NCBI RefSeq assembly: GCF_002192455.1
Contig: NZ_CP021744.1
Span: forward strand, 682,001 to 746,000
Source of the DNA: Streptomyces albireticuli
GTDB taxonomy: Bacteria; Actinomycetota; Actinomycetes; Streptomycetales; Streptomycetaceae
DNA length: 64,000 nucleotides
Reading direction: 5' to 3'
Part shown: positions 1-8,001 of the stretch, one piece after another
Numbering within the stretch: position 1 is the stretch's first letter
Layout of the letters: the number at the start of each line of letters is the position of its first letter
The notes under the pieces: generated by a model
The model's database searches: none
Seen by the model: only the letters and a program-made list of their open reading frames with translations
What the model was told of the DNA's origin: nothing
Program-made: the position numbers and the translations under genes

Positions 1-222
1 GACGCTGTTCTGGCCGTGCAGCCGGAAGAAGACCTCCTTGAACCGGTCCTCCAGATCCGCCTGACGGGTCGCCTCCGCCTCGTACCACAGGTCGGGCAGC
101 GCGGAGACGATCTGCCGCTGGCCCACGGACTGCTGCTGGTGGGTGTGGGCGTCGGCCAGGTTGTACCGGGTCTTCAGGGCCTGGATCTCGTGCTGGGTGA
201 GGTCGAGAAGCTGCTCGGTCAC
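1..222 (-). CDS. MppP-like PLP-dependent enzyme, N-terminal fragment (cut by window edge)
   Basis: Only the first 74 codons are visible; the gene runs off the left edge. The GTG start has a clear AAGGAG five bases upstream. The N-terminus reads [20 protein letters not shown], then [17 protein letters not shown], then [11 protein letters not shown]. From memory this follows the N-terminus of MppP, the PLP-dependent L-arginine oxidase/hydroxylase of enduracididine biosynthesis, and of its stand-alone relatives. In MppP this segment carries the NIADGHA stretch that closes over the active site. The catalytic lysine and most of the fold lie outside the window, so substrate and reaction are inference. 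It could be another fold type I enzyme of the same subfamily. Confidence 0.6.
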   Translation of the reverse strand, partial: MTEQLLDLTQHEIQALKTRYNLADAHTHQQQSVGQRQIVSALPDLWYEAEATRQADLEDRFKEVFFRLHGQNSV

Positions 223-531
223 GTGATCTCCTTGTCGGCTGCGGCGCGGTGGGGCCGGCAGTCGGTGGCGCGGGAGCCTGTGGGCTCGCGCGAGGGAAAG
301 GGGACACACCGCCGGGGCCGGACGGATGACGTCCGGAGATCCACGGCGGTTCGATGGAGCGGAACGGTGTGCTCTCGTACTACGGAAGGGGCCGGACGCC
401 TGCCGATGCCGTCCGGGTCGTGACCGGTGCCGCCCGAGTGGGACACGGGGCGGGCGTCCGGCTGTCGTCGTGGTGAGTACGGGCCGTCGAGCTGGTCGGA
501 AGTGGCCGAACTTGTGTGCGGTGGCCACCTA
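223..531. other. Intergenic region, no gene seen
   Basis: This stretch lies between the divergent MppP-like gene and the GntR-family gene. Short overlapping open frames on both strands have no ribosome binding site and no recognisable protein character. I see no hairpin or conserved site until the promoter and operator that start near 532. Confidence 0.5.
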
Positions 532-566
532 TTGACGTACGTTAACCGACGATCGATCATCGCTCA
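532..566 (+). promoter_or_regulatory. Promoter and 16-bp operator-like repeat upstream of the GntR gene
   Basis: A TTGACG hexamer at 532-537 could be a -35 box, with GATCAT at 555-560 as a weak -10 box 17 bp downstream. The sequence GATCGATCATCGCTCA occupies 551-566 and recurs exactly at 1993-2008 upstream of the pyruvate dehydrogenase gene. The core GATCGATC is palindromic. Its position over the -10 region, 30 bp before a GntR-family start codon, suggests autoregulation. The binding protein is inferred. Confidence 0.55.
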
Positions 567-596
567 AGCAGAATTTCTGCGGGGAGACAATCACCC

Positions 597-1268
597 ATGA
601 ACGGCGAGGGACCGCACAACAACGCTGAATCCACCGGGAACTTGACCCGTGCCCCCTTGAGCGAACAAGTCCGGCGGATCATGCTGGACCACCTGGTGCG
701 GGGCCGCTGGCAGGCAGGTCAGCGCATTGTCGAACGCCGTCTCGCCACGGAGCTGGGCGTCAGCCAGGCGCCCGTGCGGGAGGCCCTGCGCGATCTCCAG
801 GCGATGCGGCTGGTCGAGTCCTCACCCCATCGCGGAACGCGCGTCGGCGATCTGACTCCGCGACGACTTTGTCAGGTCTACCCCGTGCGCGGGGCCCTGG
901 AGCGGCTGGCCGCGGAGCTGGCCCTGCCCCGGCTGGCCGGGGACGTCTCCCGGCTGGAGGAGCACACCGAGGGGATGCGCCGGGCTGCGGCCGCCGAGGA
1001 CGTCGACGCACAGGCGCGGCACGGCGTAGCGTTCCACCGCGAGATCGTGCGGGCCGCCGGGAACGCCTTCCTGATCACCAACTGGGAGTCCCTGGCCGTC
1101 GAGCTGTGGACCCACCTCTCCCTGACCCGCGTGCGCACCGGGCTGCACGAGAACGCCCGCGACCACGAACCCATCATCGAGGCGTTCCGCCGCCGCGACC
1201 CGGACGTCGGACGCCTGCTGCAACTCCACATCCTGGGCTACGCCCACGAACCGATCGGAGCCTCATGA
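597..1268 (+). CDS. GntR-family (FCD subgroup) transcriptional regulator
   Basis: A 223-residue DNA-binding regulator. Residues about 21-85 form the winged helix-turn-helix, with the typical AGQRIVERRLATELGVSQAP and REALRDLQAMRLV segments. Residues 95-220 form the all-helical FCD ligand-binding domain, including FHREIVRAAGN. FCD proteins usually bind small carboxylic acids or a metal. The ATG follows GGGGAGA. The stop codon overlaps the start of the DsbA-fold gene (ATGA), so the two are translationally coupled. The exact repeat found upstream of this gene and of the downstream aceE makes aceE its likely target. The ligand cannot be read from sequence; a keto-acid or carboxylate is plausible. 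Confidence 0.9.
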   Translation: MNGEGPHNNAESTGNLTRAPLSEQVRRIMLDHLVRGRWQAGQRIVERRLATELGVSQAPVREALRDLQAMRLVESSPHRGTRVGDLTPRRLCQVYPVRGALERLAAELALPRLAGDVSRLEEHTEGMRRAAAAEDVDAQARHGVAFHREIVRAAGNAFLITNWESLAVELWTHLSLTRVRTGLHENARDHEPIIEAFRRRDPDVGRLLQLHILGYAHEPIGAS

Positions 1269-1963
1269 CCACCACACCGGCACCGCGGACCGAGACCCGC
1301 CCCGGGGTCATCACCCTCTTCACCGACATCTGGTGCTCGTTCGCGCACGTCGCCGTGCACCGGCTGCACACCACGCGCCGCCGGCTCGGCCTGGAGGAGC
1401 GGGTCCGCTTCGACCACCGGGCGTTCCCGCTGGAGCTGTTCAACAACGGGCCGAGCCCGCGGCCCGGCACGGACTCCGAGGTCGGCGGGGTCGCGCACAT
1501 CGAACCGGACGCCGGCTGGCAGCTGTGGCGGGCCCCGGACTGGAAGTTCCCCTCCTCCTCACTGCCCGCCCTGGAGGCGGTCCAGCTCGCGAAGGAGCAG
1601 GGGCTGGAGGCGTCCGAGCGGCTGGACCTGGCACTGCGCCGGGCCTTCTGGGCGGAGAGCCGCTCCATCGGCGCGCGCGCCGTCGTGGTGGCCGTCGCCG
1701 AGGAGACCGAGGGCGTGGACGCGGAGGCGATAGCCGAGGGCCTCGACGACGGGCGGGCGCGTCGGGTGATCACGCGTGACTTCCTGTGCGCGAAGGAGCA
1801 CGGCGTCAAGTGCAGCCCGCACCTCTACCTTTCGGATGGGTCGGATCACGCCAATCCCGGCGTCGCGGCGCGCTGGCACGGCAAGTACGGCACGGGCTTT
1901 CCCGAGGTAACAGCCAATGACCCGGGCGTTTACGAGGCCATCCTGAAGCGGGCCGCCAGCTGA
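1265..1963 (+). CDS. DsbA/FrnE-like thioredoxin-fold protein
   Basis: A 232-residue cytoplasmic protein of the DsbA superfamily that includes FrnE and 2-hydroxychromene-2-carboxylate isomerase. The strand LFTDIWCSFAH near residue 18 occupies the usual CXXC position, but only the first cysteine (C24) is kept, giving C-S-F-A. The cis-proline loop is C183-S-P185. A single active-site cysteine argues against ordinary disulfide exchange and fits an isomerase-like or glutathione/mycothiol-transferase-like role. Translation starts at an ATG overlapping the GntR stop codon, so the two genes form one unit. No signal peptide is present. Substrate unknown. Confidence 0.8.
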   Translation: MTTTPAPRTETRPGVITLFTDIWCSFAHVAVHRLHTTRRRLGLEERVRFDHRAFPLELFNNGPSPRPGTDSEVGGVAHIEPDAGWQLWRAPDWKFPSSSLPALEAVQLAKEQGLEASERLDLALRRAFWAESRSIGARAVVVAVAEETEGVDAEAIAEGLDDGRARRVITRDFLCAKEHGVKCSPHLYLSDGSDHANPGVAARWHGKYGTGFPEVTANDPGVYEAILKRAAS

Positions 1964-1992
1964 GGGACGCCTTCGGGGCACCGGCCAGAAAT

Positions 1993-2008
1993 GATCGATC
2001 ATCGCTCA
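1993..2008. promoter_or_regulatory. Second copy of the GntR-linked operator-like repeat
   Basis: GATCGATCATCGCTCA here is identical to 551-566. With the preceding AT it contains the perfect 12-bp palindrome ATGATCGATCAT (1991-2002). It sits 18 bp upstream of a TTGACT -35 box for the downstream gene. Activation or repression of aceE by the adjacent GntR protein is inferred from the duplicated site. Confidence 0.6.
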
Positions 2009-2025
2009 TTTCCGGTTGTTAGATG

Positions 2026-2055
2026 TTGACTCCAACAACTTGTTCCTTCTAGCGT
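2026..2055 (+). promoter_or_regulatory. Predicted sigma-70-type promoter of aceE
   Basis: TTGACT at 2026-2031 and TAGCGT at 2050-2055 are separated by 18 bp, a good match to vegetative promoters in this group. Transcription would start near 2062, giving an untranslated leader of about 160 nt that contains the hairpin at 2160-2187. Confidence 0.5.
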
Positions 2056-2159
2056 CGTGAACGGAAGCCTCGTTCCACGTCCCGGAATCGAGGGTTCTAC
2101 GGGCAAGCACAGCCCGGCGGCCGGTCCACCCGCATACCTGGTCGCGCATCGTCACCGCC

Positions 2160-2187
2160 GGGGCCCCGCAGGAACCTGCGGGGCCCC
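2160..2187 (+). terminator. Perfect 13-bp hairpin in the aceE leader (attenuator-like)
   Basis: The arms GGGGCCCCGCAGG and CCTGCGGGGCCCC are perfect complements with only AA between them. No T-tract follows. It could simply terminate the upstream two-gene unit. Because the predicted aceE promoter lies upstream of it, aceE transcripts would have to read through, which would make it an attenuator. No known riboswitch consensus was recognised in 2056-2159. Confidence 0.55.
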
Positions 2188-2222
2188 GGCCCCTCGCCCG
2201 GGAACGCGAAAGGGGATCACCC

Positions 2223-4877
2223 ATGTCCCAGCTCGACCAACTGCCCGACAACGACCCGACTGAGGTCGCCGAATGGCAGGAGTCCCTGGACTCCGCCGTG
2301 CGGTTCGGCGGGCGGCACCGGGCCTCGTATCTGCTGCGCCGTGTCAACGAGCACGCCGAGCGGACGGAACTGGACCTTCCGCCACTGCTGGAGACTCCTT
2401 ACCTCAACACCATCCCGACCTCCTCCGAGCCCGCCTACCCGGGCGACGAGGAGATGGAAGCCCGGATCACCGCCTGGAACCGCTGGAACGCCGCCGCCAT
2501 GGTCACCCGCGGCAACCAGCGCGCCGGGCTGGGCGGCCACATGGCCACCTTCGCCTCCGCCGCGTGGCTGTACGAGACGGGCTTCCAGCACTTCTTCCGG
2601 GGCAAGGAGGCCGACGGCTCGGGCGACCAGCTCTACATCCAGGGCCACGCCTCCCCCGGCATCTACGCCCGCGCCTTCCTGGAGGGCCGGCTCACCGAGG
2701 GCCAGCTGGACCGCTTCCGGCAGGAGACCGCCGGCGACGGCCTGCCCTCCTACCCGCACCCGCGCCGGCTGCCCTGGCTGTGGGAGTTCCCCACCGTCTC
2801 CATGGGCCTGGGCCCGCTCTCGGCCATCTACCAGGCGCGGTTCAACCGCTACCTGGAGCACCGGGGCATCAAGGACACCTCGCACTCCCACGTGTGGGCG
2901 TTCCTCGGCGACGGCGAGATGGACGAGCCGGAGTCGACCGCCGCCCTCGCCCTCGCGGGCCGCGAGGGGCTGGACAACCTGACGTTCGTCATCAACTGCA
3001 ACCTCCAGCGCCTCGACGGCCCGGTCCGCCCCAACTTCAAGATCGTGCAGGAGCTGGAGGCCCAGTTCCGCGCCGCCGGGTGGAACGTCGTCAAGTCGCT
3101 GTGGGGCACGGCCTGGGACCGGCTCCTCGCCCAGGACACCACGGGCGCCCTGGTCCGCCGGCTGCGCGAGGTGCCGGACGCCCAGTTCCAGACGTACGCC
3201 ACCCGGGACGCCGAGTACGTCCGCGGCCACTTCTTCGGCGGCGACCCCGCGCTGCGGACCATCGGCGCCGCCCTGGGCGACGCCGACCTCCTGGAGCTCT
3301 TCCGGACCTCCCGGGCCGGCCACGAGCCGCGCAAGGTCCACGCCGCCTACCGGGCCGCCGTCGAACACCAGGGCGCGCCGACCGTCATCCTGGTGCAGAC
3401 CGTCAAGGGCTACACGCTGGGCCCCGGCTTCGAGTCGCGCAACGCCAACCACCAGATGAAGAAGCTGACGGGCAAGGAGTTCCGCGCCATGCGGGACCTG
3501 CTCGGCCTTCCCATCCCGGACTCGGCGCTGGCCGGCGAGCAGGTGCCGTACGCCCACCCCGGCGAGAACTCCCCCGAGGTGCGCTATCTGCGCGAGCGCC
3601 GCGCGGCGCTCGGCGGCCCCGCCCCGGCCCGCAAGGTCGTCGCCCGGCCGCTGCCCGAGCCGTCGGCGAAGCCCTTCGAGGCGCTCCAGCAGGGCTCCGG
3701 CCGCCAGGAGATCGCCACCACCATGGCCTTCATCCGGCTCGTCAAGGACCTGATGCGGGAGAAGGAGACCGGCCGCCGCTGGGTGCCCGTCGTCCCCGAC
3801 GAGGCCCGCACCTTCGGCATGGAGTCGCTGTTCCCCTCGGCGGGTCTGTACTCCCCCGTCGGCCAGACCTACGACCCCGTCGACCGCGACCAGCTCCTTT
3901 ACTACAAGGAGGCCAAGGACGGTCAGATCCTCAACGAGGGGATCACCGAGGCGGGTTCGCTGGCCGACTTCACGGCCGCGGCGACCAGCTACGCCACGCA
4001 CGGCGAGCCGATGATCCCCTTCTACATCTTCTACTCGATGTTCGGGTGGCAGCGCACCGCCGACCAGTTCTGGGCGCTGGGCGACCAGCTCGGCCGCGGC
4101 TTCGTCATCGGCGCCACCGCGGGCCGCACCACCATGACCGGTGAGGGCCTCCAGCACGCCGACGGCCACTCCCACCTGATCGCCTCCACCAACCCGGCGG
4201 CGGTCTCGTACGACCCGGCGTTCGCCTACGAGATCTCGGTCATCGTCCGTGAGGGCCTGCGCCGGATGTACGGTCCCGACGCCGAGGACGTCTTCTACTA
4301 CCTGACGGTCTACAACGAGCCCAAGGTCCAGCCGGCCATGCCGCAGGGCGTGGAGGAGGGCATCCTCAAGGGCCTCTACCGCTACAAGGAGGCCGCCGAG
4401 GCGCCGGCCGACGCCCCGCGCCTCCAGCTGCTGGCCTCCGGTACCGCGGTCCACTGGATCATCGAGGCCCAGCGGCTGCTGGCGGAGGACTGGGGCGTGG
4501 CCGCCGACGTCTGGTCCGCTCCCTCCTGGACCGAGCTGCGCCGCGACGCCCTGTCCTGTGACGCGGCGCAGCTCCGCGGCGAGGACCGGGTGCCGTACGT
4601 GACCCAGGCGCTGCACGGCGCACCGGGTCCGGTGCTGGCGGTCAGCGACTGGATGCGCGCGGTCCCGGACCAGATCGCGCAGTGGGTGGAGCAGGACTGG
4701 ACCTCCATCGGCACGGACGGCTACGGCCTGTCGGACACCCGTGAGGCGGCGCGCCGTTACTTCGGCGTGGACCCCCAGTCGATCGTGGCCACGGCGCTGG
4801 CGACCCTGGCCCGGCGGGGCGAGGTCAAGCCGGAGACGGTGCGGGAGGCGCGGCAGCGCTACGGCCTGGAGGGCTGA
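2223..4877 (+). CDS. aceE: Pyruvate dehydrogenase E1 component, homodimeric type
   Basis: An 884-residue thiamine-diphosphate enzyme that decarboxylates pyruvate and passes the acetyl group to the lipoyl domains of E2. The length and layout match the single-chain AceE family. The ThDP/Mg motif begins with GDGEMDEPES near residue 229 and ends with NCNLQRLDGPVRPN near residue 258. Strongly conserved blocks such as GHMATFASAAWLYETGF, SHVWAFLGDG and TTMTGEGLQHADGHSHL are present. The ATG follows AAGGGG. Streptomycetes often carry more than one aceE, so this may be a conditionally expressed paralogue controlled by the nearby GntR protein. No E2 or E3 gene is adjacent. Confidence 0.95.
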   Translation: MSQLDQLPDNDPTEVAEWQESLDSAVRFGGRHRASYLLRRVNEHAERTELDLPPLLETPYLNTIPTSSEPAYPGDEEMEARITAWNRWNAAAMVTRGNQRAGLGGHMATFASAAWLYETGFQHFFRGKEADGSGDQLYIQGHASPGIYARAFLEGRLTEGQLDRFRQETAGDGLPSYPHPRRLPWLWEFPTVSMGLGPLSAIYQARFNRYLEHRGIKDTSHSHVWAFLGDGEMDEPESTAALALAGREGLDNLTFVINCNLQRLDGPVRPNFKIVQELEAQFRAAGWNVVKSLWGTAWDRLLAQDTTGALVRRLREVPDAQFQTYATRDAEYVRGHFFGGDPALRTIGAALGDADLLELFRTSRAGHEPRKVHAAYRAAVEHQGAPTVILVQTVKGYTLGPGFESRNANHQMKKLTGKEFRAMRDLLGLPIPDSALAGEQVPYAHPGENSPEVRYLRERRAALGGPAPARKVVARPLPEPSAKPFEALQQGSGRQEIATTMAFIRLVKDLMREKETGRRWVPVVPDEARTFGMESLFPSAGLYSPVGQTYDPVDRDQLLYYKEAKDGQILNEGITEAGSLADFTAAATSYATHGEPMIPFYIFYSMFGWQRTADQFWALGDQLGRGFVIGATAGRTTMTGEGLQHADGHSHLIASTNPAAVSYDPAFAYEISVIVREGLRRMYGPDAEDVFYYLTVYNEPKVQPAMPQGVEEGILKGLYRYKEAAEAPADAPRLQLLASGTAVHWIIEAQRLLAEDWGVAADVWSAPSWTELRRDALSCDAAQLRGEDRVPYVTQALHGAPGPVLAVSDWMRAVPDQIAQWVEQDWTSIGTDGYGLSDTREAARRYFGVDPQSIVATALATLARRGEVKPETVREARQRYGLEG

Positions 4878-4902
4878 GCGAGCTGAGCGACGCCGGGCCG
4901 GC

Positions 4903-4931
4903 GGGGTACGGGGGTCTCACCCCCGTACCCC
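4903..4931. terminator. Bidirectional terminator between aceE and the SulP gene
   Basis: GGGGTACGGGGG (4903-4914) and CCCCCGTACCCC (4920-4931) form a perfect 12-bp stem with a TCTCA loop. It lies between convergent genes, and the SulP stop codon is inside the loop, so it probably ends transcription from both sides. Confidence 0.75.
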
Positions 4932-6407
4932 GTCGGCGTTCCCGCTCGCGGCCCCGATCGGCACGCCCTTGACGGTGGCGCCCTGCCGTGCCGCCCAGGT
5001 GTCCAGGGCGGTGCGGCACGCGTGGTCGAGGTGGCGCAGCGGGGAGAGGTCGAGTTCGACGGGGCGCTCCTTGGGGAGCGCTTCCAGGGCCTCCAGGACG
5101 CGCGGCAGGCGGAGGAATGTGGCGCTGCCGGTGAGGGTGACGGTCAGCAGGCCGTCGGCCGCCGTGCGCACGTCGACGTGGAGGTGGGAGGTCTCCCACG
5201 CGGTCTTGACGACGGCGAGGACCAGTCCCAGGAGGACGCCTTCGAAGAGGTTGGTGACGAGGATCGCGGTGGCGGTGACGGCGAGGACGACGGCTTCGCC
5301 GCGGTGTTCGCGCCACAGGGGGCGTATCTCCTTGACGGGGATGAGCTTGGTTCCGGCGTGCACGAGGACGCCGGCGAGCGCGGCCAGGGGGATGACGCCG
5401 ATCGCGGCCGGGAGCAGCGCGGCGAACAGCAGGAGCCACACGCCGTGCAGGATCCGGGAGAGCGAGGTGCGGGCCCCGGCCTGGACGTTGGCGGCGCTGC
5501 GGACGATGACGGCCGTCATGGGCAGCGCTCCCAGGGCGCCGCAGACGGTGTTGCCCACGCCCTGGGCGATGAGTTCCTTGTCGTAGTCGGTGCGCGGGCC
5601 GCGGTGCATGCGGTCGACGGCGGCGGCGCTGAAGAGGCTCTCCGCCGAGGCGATGAGGGTGAAGGCGAGGACGGTGCCGAGCACGGCCGGGCCGGCGAGG
5701 GCGCCGAAGTCGTCCGCGCCCGGCGGCTGTACGGCCCGCAGGAGACCCTGGACCTCGACGTGGGCGATGCGGAGCCCGGCCGCGGCGGTGACCGCGGTGG
5801 CCAGCGCGACGGCGGCGAGCGGCGCGGGCACCGTGCGGGCCCAGGCCGGGAGCCGGCGCCACAGGACCAGGACGGCGATGGTGAGGGCGCCCACCGCGAA
5901 GGCGGTCAGGGACGCGCGGTCGGTGGCGATCCGGGCGGCCAGCCGGGGCAGTCCCGCGAGCTTCGCCGGTCCCGAGTGCGGCTGTGCGCGGCCGGCCATG
6001 GTGTAGAGCTGGCCGAGGAGCAGGACGAGTCCGATGCCGGCGAGCATGCCCTGGACGACGGCGACCGATATCGCGCGGAACCAGCGGCCGAACCGCAGGG
6101 CGCCGAGGGCCACTTGCAGCAGGCCGGTGGCGAGCACGAGGACGCCCAGGGCGCCGAGCCCGAATTCCGTGACGGCTTCGAGCACGAGGACGGTCATGCC
6201 GGCGGCCGGGCCGCTGACCTGGAGGGAGCTGCCGGGCAGGGCGCCCGCGACCAGTCCGCCGACGATGCCGGTGATCAGGCCGAGTTCGGCGGGCACGCCG
6301 GAGGCGACGGCCACGCCGACGCAGAGCGGCAGGGCCACCAGGAAGACGACGAGCGAGGCCAGCACGTCACGCCGGACGCCGGCGAGGTTTTTCGGAGCTG
6401 CGAGCAT
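4917..6407 (-). CDS. SulP-family anion transporter with C-terminal STAS domain
   Basis: A 496-residue integral membrane protein with about 10-12 hydrophobic segments. It begins with the SulP hallmark in which a short cytoplasmic N-terminus leads into RRDVLASLVVFLVALPLCVG, followed by SGVPAELGLITGIVGG. The last 90 residues form a STAS domain (LTVTLTGSATFLRL, then VELDLSPLRHLDHACRTAL). SulP proteins carry sulfate, bicarbonate or related anions; no carbonic anhydrase domain is fused here. The chosen ATG at 6407 follows AAGGA; the frame continues upstream but lacks membrane-protein character. It lies downstream of an MFS gene on the same strand, but a separate regulatory region precedes it. Confidence 0.9.
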   Translation of the reverse strand: MLAAPKNLAGVRRDVLASLVVFLVALPLCVGVAVASGVPAELGLITGIVGGLVAGALPGSSLQVSGPAAGMTVLVLEAVTEFGLGALGVLVLATGLLQVALGALRFGRWFRAISVAVVQGMLAGIGLVLLLGQLYTMAGRAQPHSGPAKLAGLPRLAARIATDRASLTAFAVGALTIAVLVLWRRLPAWARTVPAPLAAVALATAVTAAAGLRIAHVEVQGLLRAVQPPGADDFGALAGPAVLGTVLAFTLIASAESLFSAAAVDRMHRGPRTDYDKELIAQGVGNTVCGALGALPMTAVIVRSAANVQAGARTSLSRILHGVWLLLFAALLPAAIGVIPLAALAGVLVHAGTKLIPVKEIRPLWREHRGEAVVLAVTATAILVTNLFEGVLLGLVLAVVKTAWETSHLHVDVRTAADGLLTVTLTGSATFLRLPRVLEALEALPKERPVELDLSPLRHLDHACRTALDTWAARQGATVKGVPIGAASGNADGVRG

Positions 6408-6542
6408 AGGATCCTTCCACCGCGGGAGGGGGGTGGGTGGGGAGCCGTGGGCGGCCCTGCCGTCGCCGCCACGCCGAGGAGTGACGCGCCGATGGGGTGA
6501 CGCGGCGTCACCGCCTGGCGACCACAAACGCCTTTACGCTCA

Positions 6543-6568
6543 CTTTACCTTTGGACAACAAGGTAAAG
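6543..6568. promoter_or_regulatory. AT-rich inverted repeat upstream of the SulP gene
   Basis: CTTTACCTT (6543-6551) and AAGGTAAAG (6560-6568) form a perfect 9-bp inverted repeat with an 8-bp spacer. A third copy of the half-site, GTTTACC, occurs near 6585. The surroundings (6530-6600) are clearly poorer in GC than the rest of the window. This looks like a two-fold-symmetric operator and promoter region of the SulP gene. The regulator is not known, and no regulator gene is adjacent. Confidence 0.5.
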
Positions 6569-6578
6569 CGGATTCCTA

Positions 6579-7904
6579 TCATCGGTTTACCTGGTTAATA
6601 GGTGTATTACGCGGCGAACGCTCCGGGGGCGTGCGCCCGTCACGGGCGGAGAGGGCCACCACGGGCACGATCGCGAGAGCGAGGACCGCTCCCCCGGCGG
6701 CCAGCACCGGGAAGCCGCCGGCCGCGACGACCGCGCCCGAGGCCATGCCCCCGGTCGCGCCGGCGAGCGCGATGCCGACGTCGACGAGGCCCTGGACGCC
6801 GGCCCGCCGGTCGAGCGGCACCGCGTCGGTGACGAGCGCGGTGCCGCTGATCAGCCCGAAGTTCCAGCCGATGCCCAGCAGGACGAGCGCCGCCGCGAGC
6901 GCCGCCATGGAGTGCGGCGGCGCGAGGGCCGCCAGCACCCCGGCGCAGAGCAGGATCAGACCGGACGCGGCGGCGATCCGCTGCCGGCCGAACCGGTCGA
7001 CGAGCACGCCGGTGAGCGGCGAGGGCAGGAACATCGCGCCCACGTGCAGGGCGATGACGAGCCCCGCGGCCTGGGTGTCGTGCCCGTGCGCCCGCATGTG
7101 GACGGGCGTCATGGTCATGATGGCGATCATCACGAGCTGGGTGAGGACCATGACCGCCGTGCCGGTGACCAGACCGCGGGTGTCGGTGCGGCCCGCCGGG
7201 ATGGCGGCGGCCCCGGCGTCCTGGGAGTCGGGGGCCCGGTCCGCCGCGGCCAGCGCGCGCGCCAGGACCAGCGGGTCGGGGCGGAGGAGGACGGCGATCG
7301 CGACGGCGGCCGCGGTGAAGGCGGCCACGGCCAGCAGGAACGGTCCGGTGAGCCGGGGCATGCCCCACGCGTGCGCGACGTCCCCCGTGGCGCTCACCAG
7401 GACGGGGCCCACGACGGCGCCGAGCGTGGTGGCGAAGAGGACCGTGCTCACGGCCCGGCCGCGGCGCGCGGGAGAGGCGAGGTCCGCGCCCGCGTACCGG
7501 GCCAGCAGGCTGGTCGAGGTCCCGGCCCCGTAGACGAGCAGGGAGAGGAACAGCAGCGGGACGTTGTCGGCGACGGCGGCCGCGACGACCCCGAGGCTGC
7601 CGAGCGCGCCGATGACGTACCCCAGGGAGAGGCCGGGCCGGCGGCCCCAGCGCTGGCAGAGCCGGCCGACCGCCACGGCGCCGAGGGCGCCGCCGGCCGT
7701 GAACAGGGCGCTGGGCACGCCCGCGAGTCCGGTCGAGCCCAGCATCTCCTCCGCGAGCAGCGCCCCGACGGTGATGCCGGCCGCGAGCCCCGCGCCGCTG
7801 AGCACCTGGGAGATCACCAGGACGGTCAGGATCCGCTTCTGCTCGGGGGCTTCGCGGGCCTCGGTGTCTCGGTGCGTGGCCGGTCGGCCGGGACGGGCGC
7901 TCAT
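6579..7904 (-). CDS. MFS efflux transporter of the repeat-peptide locus
   Basis: A 441-residue major facilitator with about 12 hydrophobic segments. The loop between segments 2 and 3, GRLCQRWGRRPGL, carries the MFS basic signature, and a second copy GVLVDRFGRQR follows in the C-terminal half. The overall type is a proton-driven drug or peptide exporter. The ATG follows GGGGAAGGAACC. It lies 97 bp downstream of the GRDP-like gene and on the same strand as the adenylate-forming enzyme and the repeat-peptide precursor, so it is the natural candidate for product export and self-protection. The substrate is inferred from position only. Confidence 0.85.
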   Translation of the reverse strand: MSARPGRPATHRDTEAREAPEQKRILTVLVISQVLSGAGLAAGITVGALLAEEMLGSTGLAGVPSALFTAGGALGAVAVGRLCQRWGRRPGLSLGYVIGALGSLGVVAAAVADNVPLLFLSLLVYGAGTSTSLLARYAGADLASPARRGRAVSTVLFATTLGAVVGPVLVSATGDVAHAWGMPRLTGPFLLAVAAFTAAAVAIAVLLRPDPLVLARALAAADRAPDSQDAGAAAIPAGRTDTRGLVTGTAVMVLTQLVMIAIMTMTPVHMRAHGHDTQAAGLVIALHVGAMFLPSPLTGVLVDRFGRQRIAAASGLILLCAGVLAALAPPHSMAALAAALVLLGIGWNFGLISGTALVTDAVPLDRRAGVQGLVDVGIALAGATGGMASGAVVAAGGFPVLAAGGAVLALAIVPVVALSARDGRTPPERSPRNTPINQVNR

Positions 7905-8001
7905 GGTTCCTTCCCCTGTGCGTCCAGGAGGGTCGGCGGCCCGGACGTCGCCGGGCCTGCGGAGGTGGGCCGGGCGCGGAGGGCGCGCCGGCGCCGGTGG
8001 G

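Noticed and set aside
2217..4616. 799-codon frame antisense to aceE
   Set aside because: It is a GC-bias shadow of aceE with no protein-family character and no ribosome site.
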